64,000 nt of DNA from Emmonsiellopsis sp. PD_33 (Eukaryota; Ascomycota; Eurotiomycetes; Onygenales; Ajellomycetaceae): positions 186,001 to 250,000 of the forward strand of contig JANTQF010000003.1 of assembly GCA_032988165.1 (NCBI GenBank), given 5' to 3'. Each line of letters starts with the position of its first letter. Position 1 is the first letter of the stretch. Position numbers and translations under genes: made by a program. This document shows, in pieces, positions 40,906-52,461 of the stretch. The notes beneath the pieces were generated by a model. The model did no database searches. It was not told the origin of the DNA and was given only the letters and a program-made list of their open reading frames with translations.

Positions 40906-42127
40906 GGTTTAGAAAGAATGTGGTTATTTCGGCGAACAGAAAGGAAGACGATGAAACGAGAGTATGGCAATTAGAAAAAGAAAAGGGATATGATGACTGG
41001 GAACTAAACAAACAGAAGGAGAGCCGAGTCTCGTGTGGTTAGAGAAGAGAATGAACGTACAAGGCACAACAAGTTGATTTCGTTGAGGATATTGACCCCT
41101 GGGCCCTAGGTAAGTTTATATCGAGATGTGCGCTTGAATTGGAACGATAGACCTAGCCATTGAAGAATAATCCGTCGTTACTCCGTAGTGGAGCCAATTA
41201 AGCCCAGAACGCCACATATGGATAGTTACATTTGAGGCCGAAACGGCATCATCCTTATTAGAGGTCCGTGTCCTCGCAACGTGGCAACCAATGCAGGCGT
41301 TGAAACTTGATGGTCGCCCGTTTGATCTTTCGGTCAGAGACCTGGTCGTCATCAGTGTGATATCTTGGTAGAAAAGGTGAATACCATTGTGCACTTATTG
41401 GTAGCTACAAAGTCGCTGCGATTTAAGACCAAATAATGCTGGCAGACCAAGGGCTCTGTTTCGCGTGCATTTGAAATCCTGTCTTCAACCCGTCATACAA
41501 AACGCGACTGATCATAAAGCAGATTGTGAGGTTTCAGCCGCAAGGGCCATAGAATTGCCCGGCATTGTTAATTTGGTATTCAGTAGCAGCAAAACTTCGA
41601 GGCGCTGCGATTTAGGATGATCCAGGCCCCGTTGAGATGTCTCTTTTCTCTAATCCCCGGGGCAACCGACAAAAAGAACAGTGTACTATGAAGTAGTTGG
41701 ATATTTCAAAAGAGTATGGGTGCGGAGCAGTATGCAGTAAAAATTCCAATAGAACAAGCAGAACAGTAGGAAATTCCGCTCAGATACAGCGCTGCCAGCC
41801 GTCACACTTAAAGACCTAATATCAGAGTCTACGCCTAACAAAGGTAAGTGTAGAGACAAATTTAACTGTCAAGCATGTGTAAATATTGTCTTCACGTCGA
41901 CGTAGTCCCACAGTAGATTTGTCGTAAATCCACCATGGATGTGCGGTTAATCCAACTCCCATTTTCCGGCATAGAAGTTGCGTCTCAAAACGCTGATTCC
42001 GTTTGAATGTCTAAAAGAGTCTAGAGAACGTGCCCCCCAGGGTCGATATAGATACCATCCATGAGCAGCGATGTCTGGTACTGCGTAGTCTTCTCGTTTC
42101 ATAAAGTCAACCACTTCTTCAGAAGTG
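40906..42127. other. 1.2-kb intergenic region between the zinc-knuckle and P450 genes
   Basis: Leader of the zinc-knuckle gene followed by ordinary spacer and the P450 3' region. The frame 41116-41394 (minus) has no domain. CG is present, so it is not in the decayed island. Confidence 0.5.
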
Positions 42128-43950
42128 TCACTGTCTCTTCCTGAGTTTACAAATCAAGCCCTTTTGACGGTGAAACCAGACACCCCTGAGCTGCCACTGA
42201 CGGCTCGGGTCATCCAGCGCCATCTCATAGCGGCTCACCAAAGTAGCCACAATCTTGTATACTTCGATCAGACCGAGATGCCTGCCTAAACAAATGCGGG
42301 ACCCAGCACCAAAGGTCAAGTCGTTACCGTTGAATGACCGAAGACGTTCCTGGTACGCAGCGTCACTCTCATTCTCGGCCTGAAGCCACCGTTCAGGCCT
42401 GAACTCGTCGGCGTCAGGACCCCATATATCTCGGTTTCGAGATATCACATAGGGAGTCATGCCAACGGCAGTAGATGGAGGAATGAAGCTGCCATCGGGT
42501 AACTTGAGCCCAGTCTTGGGTGTGTAGCGTTCCAAGGGCATGCTGACACTGGGGTGCAGACGCATGGCCTCACGAACAACGGCTTCCAAGTCTAGTGATG
42601 ATAGCACGTGTCAAAAATATGGGTGGAGCTTCCAGGGTTATCTTGCAAAACTTACATGGTAATGATTTGGCAGTACTGTAGCGCGCAATATCGTCAATCT
42701 CAGCTGCAAGGACTTCCTTCTCGACTTTCTGCAAAACATTGCCGTGTCGTATAAGAAAGTAAATCACTGCTCTTAATGCAATAGCCGTTGTATCAGCACC
42801 AGCAACCAAGTTGACGAATATATAGTTCATAACCATGCCGTCATGTACGATCTCAGGATACGACTCTTTGGCTTCTAGGAAGAGTTGAAGATAGTCAGGA
42901 ACACCAGGGCGGAAATTGGGATCTTTCCCTTGAGCGCGGGCAATCAGCCGTTCTATCGCAACATTTGTAATGTTGGATAGATTAGGAGGGCCTATTCGGA
43001 TAAGAGGGTTCTTGTCGAGGAGAGAGTCAAGGAATGGTAGCATCCCAATAGCCGAAAAGCTACAGTAACAAGGCTCAGCGGGATCTTCCAGCTGCAGTTA
43101 TGGTGAGGGGTTACCTACTAGTCAATAGACTTGTCTGCGATCCCAATTGTGCGGTCAAAATCACAGCCCTTTTCCATGTATCCAAAGGACTTGCTGAAAG
43201 TCACCGAGCCAACCATGTCCCAAGTGACTAATACTGATCTTAGCTCGGGTTGAATATGAGCTGATATCATATATATACACAGCACTCACCGTAGGCAATA
43301 TATGCACCTAGGTCAAATGCCTTCGGCCCCTCCGGTCCATCGATAAATCTTTCCTCAAGGATACTGCAGAATTCGCCAATCACCGAGTCGAGAAGAGGCT
43401 CGATGGCCAAGATACTGCCTTCGGTATAGTGTTTGACGATAGGTTTCTTCATGCGGGCATTCATAGCTTGATCGGTGGTGCTGAAAATGTTGTAGATTAT
43501 CTGACCCTCAATAAGGGTGCTATTGTTGTGGTAGAAGTCAGTCTTGACCCAGCTACCATCAGTAGCATAGATAGTCCTAATAAGCTGCGGAATGTCAAGG
43601 TCCAGCATGTTAGGCCCCAGGCGAACCACAGGACCATATTTATCATGGAGTTTTTTCACGGTTTCAGGATACCGGCCGCATGCTGCGAGAAAGAAACGCC
43701 ACAAATTGGTCCACCCTGTTGAGAAGGTAATTAGCATTACATCAAGAGGGATAACAAAAAGGTTGAGCCCGATTGAGCTGGACTCACCCGCTAAGAAGGG
43801 ACCTGGATACTTTCGCAGCGGCGAGTTGACGTACGAGATAGCCCACCACGCTTGGATTGTGAGGACGGCGACGGTAGCAAGAACGGCGACATGTGAGCCC
43901 AGCCCGCTGAAAGCTGACCATGGAAATGAAACAGGGCTGCTAACATCCAT
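42128..43950 (-). CDS. Cytochrome P450 monooxygenase, pisatin-demethylase-like (5 exons, 521 aa)
   Basis: Exons complement(43788..43950), (43290..43715), (43119..43227), (42656..43059) and (42128..42591) join in frame. An N-terminal membrane anchor is visible (VAVLATVAVLTIQAWWAISY), then the Pro hinge PLRKYPGPFLAG. The I-helix is AGADTT, the K-helix ExxR is EAMRLHP, the PERF region is FRPERW and the heme loop is FGAGSRICLGRH with ligand Cys near 468. All catalytic landmarks are present. The overall pattern resembles the large ascomycete group annotated as pisatin demethylase or benzoate hydroxylase-like, so the substrate is unknown. Start: the ATG at 43950; the frame extends to 44004 without an ATG. 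It stands alone, without other biosynthetic genes, at the edge of a 20-kb transposon island. Confidence 0.9.
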
Positions 43951-44413
43951 GGCTAGGGAGGTCTCCTGAGATCCTTGCAATGATTGCGTCTCGTGTGCTC
44001 CCAATTGCTAAAGAAAGTCTGTCACCCATCCGATGTGTTTGGGGAACCAGGCGATTAAGTGCGATGAGAAATGCACCCTCATCTCGCGAAATCCCAAGCC
44101 GTTCCCCTTTATTTATGAGCCCATGTTCCCTGGCAGATTCCCCCAGGCCCAAGTCACACACCAAACTGACTAAAAAGGGCGCCGTCTGTTGATGAGGAGA
44201 GGGGGCGGCTGAGACTCATGGTGCCGCAGCAGATACTCTGTATATCTACACAAGCTGAGACAACTCTCCCAGGCCTTTCATGGAACCCCCTTGTCTGACC
44301 ATGCAAAAATCTCAGGATGGCAGGAAGTAACGCGCGGCAGACCAGCCTCAGGCCAGGTTCAGGCTATTTAGCAAGGGGGTTCACAGGTTGAGCTGAAATT
44401 AAAAGGTGCCTAG
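43951..44413. other. P450 upstream region abutting the transposon island
   Basis: CpG-containing promoter DNA that ends at the copia target site (AATTG, 44414-44418). The P450 start codon is only about 470 bases from the retrotransposon. Confidence 0.5.
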
Positions 44414-44418
44414 AATTG

Positions 44419-44719
44419 TGTGAGAAGTGGTACAGTACGCGCCCCAAGCGCCTACAGACTGTGAGAGGTCAATCCTCTATTTTTCAGTCATTCAGTTCTG
44501 CATCAATAGATTTTTCATTGTTTCCTTCTCAATAGTGATAATAACTGATCATCCCTATTGTTTTCTACACCTATTTTGTATGGTATATTAGATTTTCATT
44601 ATCTCAGGCAATCACATGTCAGTAGCTATAAATAGTGGTGAAATCTACTAACTTATTGACAGAGAAATCAATCATCTTTCTCCTCATGGATATCTCTAAC
44701 TACATTCAACCCTCTTACA
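44419..44719 (+). repeat. 5' LTR of the copia element (301 bp)
   Basis: Matches 49576-49876 with scattered transitions. Its first 40 bases still hold CG dinucleotides (around 44444-44457) whereas the rest, and the whole 3' LTR, hold essentially none. Confidence 0.93.
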
Positions 44720-44733
44720 GTTATAAGCCCAGA
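44720..44733 (+). other. Primer-binding site, half-tRNA initiator-Met type
   Basis: GTTATAAGCCCAGA directly follows the 5' LTR. The complement of the anticodon region of eukaryotic initiator tRNA-Met reads GTTATGAGCCCAG or close to it, which is the internal half-tRNA primer site of many copia elements. The one difference here is a G-to-A transition. The tRNA sequence is from general knowledge, not checked in this genome. Confidence 0.6.
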
Positions 44734-44984
44734 CTCTTCCACAACATGCTAGACTTTCTATTCACATTGATTATCATCATTTCTACTTTCTTTACCCTAT
44801 ATTGTAGGTATTTTGCCTGAATATCTGATTCTATACAATATCCTTCAGTCAACCTCCCACAGCAAGATGTCAACCAAGATTATCCTCAATAATACAAAAG
44901 ATTGGGATAATTGATATAATAATGTATGCTATATCATTTGATCTAATGATTTCAAATCATATATAATAGATAAGGATTCTGAAC

Positions 44985-46040
44985 TGGCCCCAGAATGCCT
45001 GAAACCCTACAAATAAGATGTATTTATGAAAGCTAAAGATAGGAACCTAGCTGCATGCAAATATACCTTATTAAAAAGAGATTATAAAGAGTATAAAATG
45101 GCAGAGAAAGCAGTATCAACATATATTCTTAATTATATATCTCAAGATGTACAGCAATGCCTAGGAAATACAATAGATTCTCATGAGATGATTTGTCTTC
45201 TTAAAGCTAAAAAAGCTCTAACCAGTTAATAAAGGGAAGTTGAACTGAGCTGTGAATATATTAAACTTTCTCACAGTTCACAAAATGAAAATCCTTTTGA
45301 CTGGGTAAAATGCTGGCAGGTAGCACACAGGAGGATCATTAAATATAATGTTGAGGATTATAGGAGTAAACACTCTACTATCTTCAAATTTCTTGATGTA
45401 GTAGGTAAGATTAATGCTAACTAGAGTCAAATTGAGAGATTCAGAGTTTTTAAACATGAAAAAGCAGGAAAAGATCTCATCTCTGTGGATGATTTAATGG
45501 AACAATTCTATGACAAACTCCAAACTAACAGTACTGAAGATTCCTATAATCAAATATCAGCTATGGCATTCACAACATTCAATGAAATGAAAGTAGGAGC
45601 AGAAAAACCATCAGATGCACAGTAAAACTTAGAGGGTAATCAATCAGAATTCCAATAAACATGTATATGTGGTGAAAAACATCAAGTTATGAGATGCTTC
45701 TATCTTAACCTAGAGACTCATTCAAAAACCTTCATTTTAAAATCAGAGATTGAGAAAAAGGTCAAACAAGAATTGGAGACCAATAAGAAGCTCAAAAAGA
45801 TGGTAGAAAAGGCTGTAGCAAAGGTCAAAAAAGATAAGGAAAAGAATTCAAAAACCTCAACAACCCCAAAAAATAATACTAATATTGCTATTACTTTTAA
45901 AACTGAATCTGCTAAAGACATAAACAAAGCTTTTAATAGCATGTTTGCAATTACTCTGATCATTCTTAGTAGTGATTTTTCTCAGATAGATAATTACCCA
46001 CTCAGAAATAGCTTCATATATGATAATGGAGCAAATTAGT
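44985..46040 (+). pseudogene. Copia gag and protease remnant
   Basis: Between stops the plus strand reads KYTLLKRDYKEYKMAEKAV, then LEGNQSEFQ and the zinc knuckle CICGEKHQVMRC near 45664-45699, a Lys-rich stretch, and a protease-like NSFIYDNGAN near 46006-46036 in which the usual D-(S/T)-G is DNG. At least five internal stops. Non-functional. Confidence 0.75.
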
Positions 46041-49000
46041 ATGTTTATAATGATTATTAATATTTTTAAGATTTTTGTGTTGTTAAGAAAAAGATGTAGG
46101 CTAGAGATATTATAATTCTAATCTATAGCTGTAGTAATATCCCAGTATGCCTCTAGATCTCCTATAGTAAAAAATTATATACACTGCTTGATATTATCTA
46201 TATATTTACCTTCTTCACAAATATTGCTGTAGCTCCAGTGTTTAACCAACAAAATATAGAAATAGACAAATTAAACTGCAGGTTAATTAATAAGAAAGGC
46301 AATATTCAATTCCTACTGTAGCATCACTATGAAAAATTCATTTTTGAATATAACCCTTCAAATAATACTATCTTTACTACCCAAATACTCCCTTGGCTTC
46401 TCATCCTGACCTTAATAGCTCTGTAGCATAAATACCTTGATCATTTCAGCCCAGAAGCTCTTGAATATCTATCTGAATTTATGGTAGAGGTCTGTCTTGC
46501 TAACAGCCCAAAAACTACTAACTGCACAGCCTGTGCACTGGGTAAATCCCACCTCCAAATATCTCAAAAATAGATGAATAGAGGTAATAAATCATTTAAG
46601 ATCATTCATTTTGACCTTACCCATGTCTTTCTGGCCTATAATAGAGATTAATATCTTGCTTATATCTACAACTTTCTTACTCATACTCATCAGGCCAAGG
46701 TGCTTCCTACAAAAGACTGTTGCAAATCATTTCTAGAAAAATTTATTAATGAAGTTAAAAAACACTACAGTTTGAAGATTCTGACCCTTCATATAGATGG
46801 AGAAACATCACTTACAAAGGCCTTCCTTGATAAAATCAAGATATGCAGCATTCATGTTGATCCTTTACCTCCCTGTATGCTGAAATCTAACAGTATAGCT
46901 GAATGCTTAGGGGATATAATAACTACTCTAGATCATACAATTTGAATCACTGTAAATCTCCCTGAAGATCTCTGGTCTGAAGCATATAAGGTTGCAATAT
47001 ATCTTCTTAACTAAACATTAGTCTAGTAACTCAAATGGAAGACTTCAATACAGGCCCTAGCCTTCTATCTTAACAAACTGATGGATCTTGACCTCAGTTA
47101 TCTATGCACATATAGATGCCAGGCATACATATTAGATAAGACTATTCTAAAGCTCTGAAAACTTGCCCTACATGCTAAAATCAGACACCTAGTAGGTTAC
47201 AAATCAAATAATATTTTCTGTATCTAGCTCCCAAGAGAGTAAAAGGTCATTATAACCTGGGATGTTATATTCAATGAAGACTTCTATTTTAATCCAGATG
47301 ATTTACCTAAGGATCTTTCACTTACATCTCTGATACCAGTGGATTTACTACTGCCAAATGATGTTCTAAAAAGTGTCAGATTTGATGTTCAGAAATTTAA
47401 GAGTTCTGAAGATGAAGTTGAAATCAACACCCCTTCCAAAACCTCAACATTTAACCCTAAAACAGTAAATATAACTTCAAAAATAATATCAGATTTATCT
47501 TCTCAAGCATTACTAACTCTAGAACCAACTCCTATGCTATTTACTGATTCCCCTGAATTTTTAATGCTAATCAGTGGAATCCAGCAATTAGATGATCCTG
47601 ATGGCCAACTTGATATAGATGCTGATACTAATACTAATGATTCATCAGATTAACTACTCAATTCTCTTCAGTTAGGTCTGTCTTCTACAAATAAGCCCCC
47701 AGATGCTCCTTCTAGGGAAATATGCAGTGATATATCAACTGACCATATAGTTTTAGAATATTATACTCAGAAACTAAATCTGAAGTAGACTGGCTACATT
47801 GCTGCTCTCAATCATATAGATCATTCTCCAGAATTCTGTATTACTTTTACTATGGCCTAAATGAATGAACCTCTACCTCACCCTCTACACTAAGATAATC
47901 TTCCCCCTCTCTCTCATGGATGGAAGGAAGCTTTACATCATAAATTTAAAGATGATTGGTTACATACTACTCAAATTGAATATAATACCCTACAATAGAA
48001 AGGATGCTGAAAAAAGGTTTCAGAATGTAAGGCTAAATATCAGCCTCTATCACTTATGTGGATATTTATATACAAATTTAACACAGATGGGATCCTTCAA
48101 AAATTTAAGGCCTGTATAGTTATTTGCAGAGATCTATGGAAAAATGAAAAAGTAGAGACCAGGTCTACAACACTGGTACTAAAGGTTTTTCACCTTATTA
48201 TGACTATAGTAGCTGCTTTTGATCTAGAAACATATTAATATGATGTCATTAATGCCTTTCTCAATGCCATTCTCATTGATGAAATCTATGTCAAACTACC
48301 TCCTGAATATAAAGTTTCTAGCTACATGTTACTTCTTCTTTGAGCACTTTATGAACTTCCTGAATCTTCCCTACATTGAAATAATGAGTTGAAAATGATG
48401 CTGCTGAAGCTAGGCCTAACATAGGTTTCTGAGGAACCTTGTCTTTTTATAGGATTAGATCTTATAGTGTTTTTCTATGTGGATGACATCATCATTGTAT
48501 ATCATTGATGTCATAAATTGGTGTTTGTTGATTTTGTGGCCTGATTAATGAGCACTTATGAGCTCTGAGATATGAGAAAGGTTAAGTAATTTTTAGGAAT
48601 TCAAGTCCTTTGAGATTGTACAGCTCAAAAACTCTGGTTGTACCAGGACAGTTATATGGCTAAAATAGCAGTAAAATTCAGAATTAAGTGTTACAAACCC
48701 TATCATACATTCACCTCTACTGAATCAGTCTATCCTTATAGTGATTTTCTTACTCCTCAAGAGATTTACAGCTATCAATGCTAAATCAGCTTCATTATCT
48801 ACCCTTCCATAGGAACTCAGCTCAATCTCACCTTCTCCACTAGAGTCCTTACTGATCATATGGTTAAACCTTCACCCTAATATAATAATCTTTTATATTG
48901 AGTCATTACTTACAGGTATCAAACCCAGAATCTCACCATTAAATATAGTGCTCCCAAAGCTGATGATAAAGGCTCAGCATTTTAGATCTATACTGATACT

Positions 49001-49470
49001 ACCTATACTAATAACCCAGCTACCTGCTGAAGTACTTAAGGGATGGTTTTCACCCTTTTCAGAGATGCAATTAACTGGAAATCCTCAAAGCAATAGATCA
49101 TTATAATCTCTTCCACTGAAGCAGAACTTTTGGCCCTATCTATAACAGCCAAAGAAGCATACTGGTGGAAATGTCTGTTCAAATAAATTGATTTTAACCT
49201 GGAATGTATATTGGTCATTTAAAATGACAACACCCAGACTATATGCCTACTCAAAAATAAAGCTCCCTACATTATAATGAAGCTCTATCATATTAACATT
49301 TATGATCACTGGCTTCAATAGAAAGTCCAACAGGGCCAAATATCTATTAAATGGATAGATACAAAGAAAATGCCTGCAGACAGCTTCACTAAATCCCTTC
49401 CTTATGCTGCTCATGAGAAATTCCACCATCTCATTAATCTTGTTGATATAAGTAGGAAACTAAGGTAGTT
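46041..49470 (+). pseudogene. Copia integrase, reverse transcriptase and RNase H remnant
   Basis: Integrase region about 46,440-47,100. A Ser/Asp-rich linker (47339-47653) follows. Reverse transcriptase starts near 47,920 (GWKEALHHKFKDDW in part), with YDVINAFLNAILIDEIYVKL near 48240-48300 and the polymerase box FYVDDIIIVYH near 48475. RNase H has IYTDTTYTNNPAT near 48,990 and IISSTEAELLALSITAKEAY near 49105-49165. Family and order are clear; many TAG/TAA/TGA codons make it dead. Confidence 0.88.
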
Positions 49471-49565
49471 CTTTGCCATTGAATTACCTCTACTCTGCCC
49501 TGTGATACACTAAATTAAGGTAGTTTTTTGCCATTGAATTACCTCTGCTCCACTCAGTAATCCAC

Positions 49566-49574
49566 TGAGGGGGT
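49566..49574 (+). other. Polypurine tract of the copia element
   Basis: GAGGGGG followed by TA immediately before the 3' LTR start (TGTGAG at 49576); the expected plus-strand primer. Confidence 0.75.
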
Positions 49575-49575
49575 A

Positions 49576-49876
49576 TGTGAGAAGTGGTACAGTATGCACC
49601 CTAAATGCCTGCAGACTGTGAGAGGTTGATCCTCTATTTTTCAGTCATTCAATTTTATATCAATAGATTTTTCATTGTTTTCTTCTTAATAGTGATAATA
49701 ACTGATCATCCCTATTGTTTTCTACATCTATTTTGTATGGTATATTAGATTTTCATTATCTTAGACAATCACATGTTAGTAGCTATAAATAGTGGTGAAA
49801 TCTACTAACTTATTGACAGAGGAATCAATCATCTTTTTCCTCATGAATATCTCTAACTATGTTTAACCCTCTTACA
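49576..49876 (+). repeat. 3' LTR of the copia element (301 bp)
   Basis: Same length as the 5' LTR, ends CTCTTACA and is followed by the AATTG duplication. No CG seen in it. Confidence 0.93.
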
Positions 49877-49881
49877 AATTG

Positions 49882-50900
49882 ACCATCCCTGCAGCTAATT
49901 TGCAGAGCAAAGCAGAGTAATATCTATACTAACTTAATCCCTGCTAATTATGGATTCCTCATCCTGATTGGGAGTCTTGGCAGAATCCTGCAATCTGATT
50001 GGTGCAAACTTGAGTTGATGTCACATAATCTAAGTAAAGTGCAGTATATTTTTTCTCTTTCAGTCTAGCACTATATTTCTGCCATCTCATTATTTTATAT
50101 CTTGATGTTAATCTATCTTCTTATCTCTTTTACCTTCTATTTCTTACCTCTTATTATCTCTTACCTCTTATCTCTCATCTTCTATCATCTATTACCTCTA
50201 CTACTAATTATTATATTAATATTTATAACTCTCAGGCCTTTACATTATATTCTACAATGAACTCTACAATCAAGAAATGCAGTCATTATAGACATATTAA
50301 GGCTATTAACTAGTTTCTTTCTTTATATAATGTAGCTGCTATGACTACAGTTTGCCTTTCATATTATACTTAGATTAGCTAGGTTTTACAGTTCTCTCTT
50401 TCAGATCTTTATTCTGCTTAAATACTAATGAATATCTATATTTAGAGCTATTAATATACTTTTAGTGCTGTGTAGAATGATACTGCACCTAAAGAACCTA
50501 ACTTTTTATTTTAACTAGTTAAAAATAACTCTTAAATAATATTTATATTAAAGAAATACTTTTAGTATACTCAGATTAAGGCCCTTGATCAGTTCAGATC
50601 TCTTTACAATTTAGATATTATAATTACTTAGTGTCTTTAATATTAGATTATAAAACTGACAACTCAGATTATAGCTTTCTCTAGCTCTTATCTTATATAA
50701 ATAAAGTCCTAATAGATTTCTGTGCCTAGAGCTATAAACATACTAGTAATGAAATCAATGAATTTAATTTATTACTCTAGCTATAATCTTATCAGTAGTT
50801 CATATAGTTAATAAATACTTCTCAGGCTTAAAAACATGTCAATATAAATACATCCTTAAAGATTAAATTTTTTCATTATAATATTTACAAGCCTCAATCG
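49882..50900 (+). other. AT-rich decayed DNA, possible Cys-rich protein remnant
   Basis: All frames are broken. From about 50257 the plus strand gives KCSHYRHIKAIN, FLSLYNVAAMTTVCLSYYT and, further on, IKALDQFRSLYNLDIIIT, two weakly similar blocks that could come from a duplicated C-x2-C type zinc motif damaged by transitions. This is a weak reading. No element ends were found. Confidence 0.3.
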
Positions 50901-51344
50901 CTCACTTACACTTGCTTATGAGTCTTGCACAATGAACCATTTAATCCATTGGGCCTTTGCAGCCATTAAATCTGCAGGTGCATGTGACCTGTATAGATCT
51001 ATGTGACCTGCAGACATGAATGTAGTGCTGCATGTGACCTTTATACATGAATGAACTCCTTTGTATAGAGAACAAAGAGTAACTGAATGAGCAGGTGAAT
51101 GGCCACACAGAGTGTTGCTGTGGCCTATCATAGTTGTAAATCACCTGCCAGGTAGTCATCTTGTAGTCTACAACCTCTTTACAGCTATCATATAATATGC
51201 CTACATGCCCAAATTCACCACTATCAACCCTGCATTCATCCAAGAGACACTCCAAGCCCTCAACATGCCCAGATGTGAGTATACAGTGCCCAAAAAACAA
51301 ACAAAAATGGCCCAGAGACAGGAGAACCACACTGACAATAGACA
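50901..51344. other. Transition from AT-rich to moderate-GC decayed DNA
   Basis: At about 50,900 the base composition rises towards the Helitron block. The motif ATGTGACCT occurs three times (50982, 51001 and 51032). Frames here (50916-51330 minus, 51197-51409 plus) show no domain. The 3' end of the Helitron and the 5' end of the Cys-rich gene must lie near, but neither is definable. Confidence 0.35.
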
Positions 51345-52242
51345 GAAGAGAGTACCCCTATAACCCCCAGCCACCCTATCACCCCCCCCCCTGGAGGCCT
51401 CACTTCTGATCAGTTAGTTGGTGAGATAGCCCATGCCTTCCATCAGGACACCCTGCTAGATTAGGCTGACCTGCTGGCAGGCCAGACAAATAAAGTGACA
51501 GTAGATCTGGCCAAGCTGCCAGTAGTGGACACCCCTGTGCTGTGGCCCAATGCCTCAAAGCTCAATTGGACACACCCTACAAATATAGAGGCAATAGTTG
51601 GCCAGTTGCGCAGGCAGCCAAACAACCCAATGTGCATGAGCTGCCAGGGGGGGCATGGCCCATTCATTAGGTGTATCTCAGTGAATAGATACTTCAAGGG
51701 GGCCTGTGGCAACTGCTACTACAACTTACTCAGCACCCACTGCAGCCTTCAACCCAGTAAGTAATAGGTAGTTACTACAACAGTATGAATGACATCAACA
51801 TTAACATACATGTATAAACAGACCATGTGCCTACCACACAGTGTGGGAGAACCCTCACCCCTGCCCTCACCACTGCACCTGCATCCATGCCTGCATCCAT
51901 GCCTGTGCCTGTGCCTGTTGCCCCCAAGCCAAAACAGCAGCAGAAGGTGAAGCCAAAGCTAAAAGGGAAGAAACAGGCTACTAGCAAGGAGCCAGGTGAG
52001 GGGCCAGCTAATAAGACTGTTTGATTTGCAGAGCTAGAGGGACTGGCTGCAGGCCAGCAGGATGATCTGATGAGGCAGAAGGCAGAGCTGGAGCTAGAGG
52101 TAGGCTGCCTGCATGCAGAGGTGTATAAGCTGCAGCAGGAGCAGGATGAGGCACTATGACTCCTCTAGATGGCCAGTTTTGCCCAGTAGTCTGCCAGTGA
52201 GGCCATTACAGCCCTGTTTGAGAAGATGAAGAATGATTAGGG
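51345..52242 (+). pseudogene. Decayed DUF3716-like cysteine-rich gene with coiled-coil C-terminus
   Basis: Plus-strand exon 1 (frame of 51381) reads GLTSDQLVGEIAHAFHQDT, one TAG, then VDLAKLPVVDTPVLWPNASK and a Cys block CMSCQGGHGPFIRC...GACGNCYYN...CS, the spacing of the fungal DUF3716 domain. Intron 1 is 51757-51821 (GTAAGT ... AACAG) and restores frame into a Pro/Lys-rich segment. Candidate intron 2 (51996-52031, GTGAGG ... GCTAAT ... TTGCAG, only 36 nt) leads into a coiled coil (LEGLAAGQQDDLMRQKAELE). Four stops, mostly explained by CGA-to-TGA or CAG-to-TAG, kill it. It is convergent with the Helitron helicase gene. True 5' end unknown. It could be Helitron cargo or an unrelated captured gene. 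Confidence 0.55.
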
Positions 52243-52262
52243 GGTGGTGCAGGCCAGAACAG

Positions 52263-52284
52263 GCGGGCAGGCAGGCAGGCAGGC
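52263..52284. repeat. (GGCA)n microsatellite
   Basis: About five GGCA units between the 3' end of the Cys-rich gene and the Helitron gene. Confidence 0.85.
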
Positions 52285-52461
52285 AGGTGGGTCCCTTTTC
52301 CTGTTTTTTAATTTCAATTTCAATAGTTAGTGGAGTCAGAGAGAATGAGAACTTCATTACATGTCCAAAAACATCCAATTTAATACTCAAAAACACCTAA
52401 AATGAGACAGCTAACAAAAGAATCAAACTATAACTACTTAAAAAAAATGGAATGAATGGAG

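Larger units (their letters stand above)
44419..49876 (+). mobile_element. Complete but dead Ty1/copia LTR retrotransposon (5,458 bp)
   Basis: Two 301-bp LTRs (44419-44719 and 49576-49876) begin TGTGAGAAG and end CTCTTACA. The 5-bp target duplication AATTG is at 44414-44418 and 49877-49881. A primer-binding site follows the 5' LTR and a purine tract (GAGGGGGTA) precedes the 3' LTR. Between them on the plus strand are remnants in copia order: gag with zinc knuckle, protease, integrase, reverse transcriptase, RNase H. Stops at former CAG/CAA codons are everywhere, so no protein is made. LTRs differ almost only by transitions (for example GTACGCGCCCCAAGCG against GTATGCACCCTAAATG), consistent with RIP or cytosine deamination. 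Confidence 0.92.

Noticed and set aside
52154..52396. Minus-strand frame of 80 codons with a CLPACLPACS repeat
   Set aside because: Translation of the (GGCA)n microsatellite and Helitron 3' flank; no protein support.
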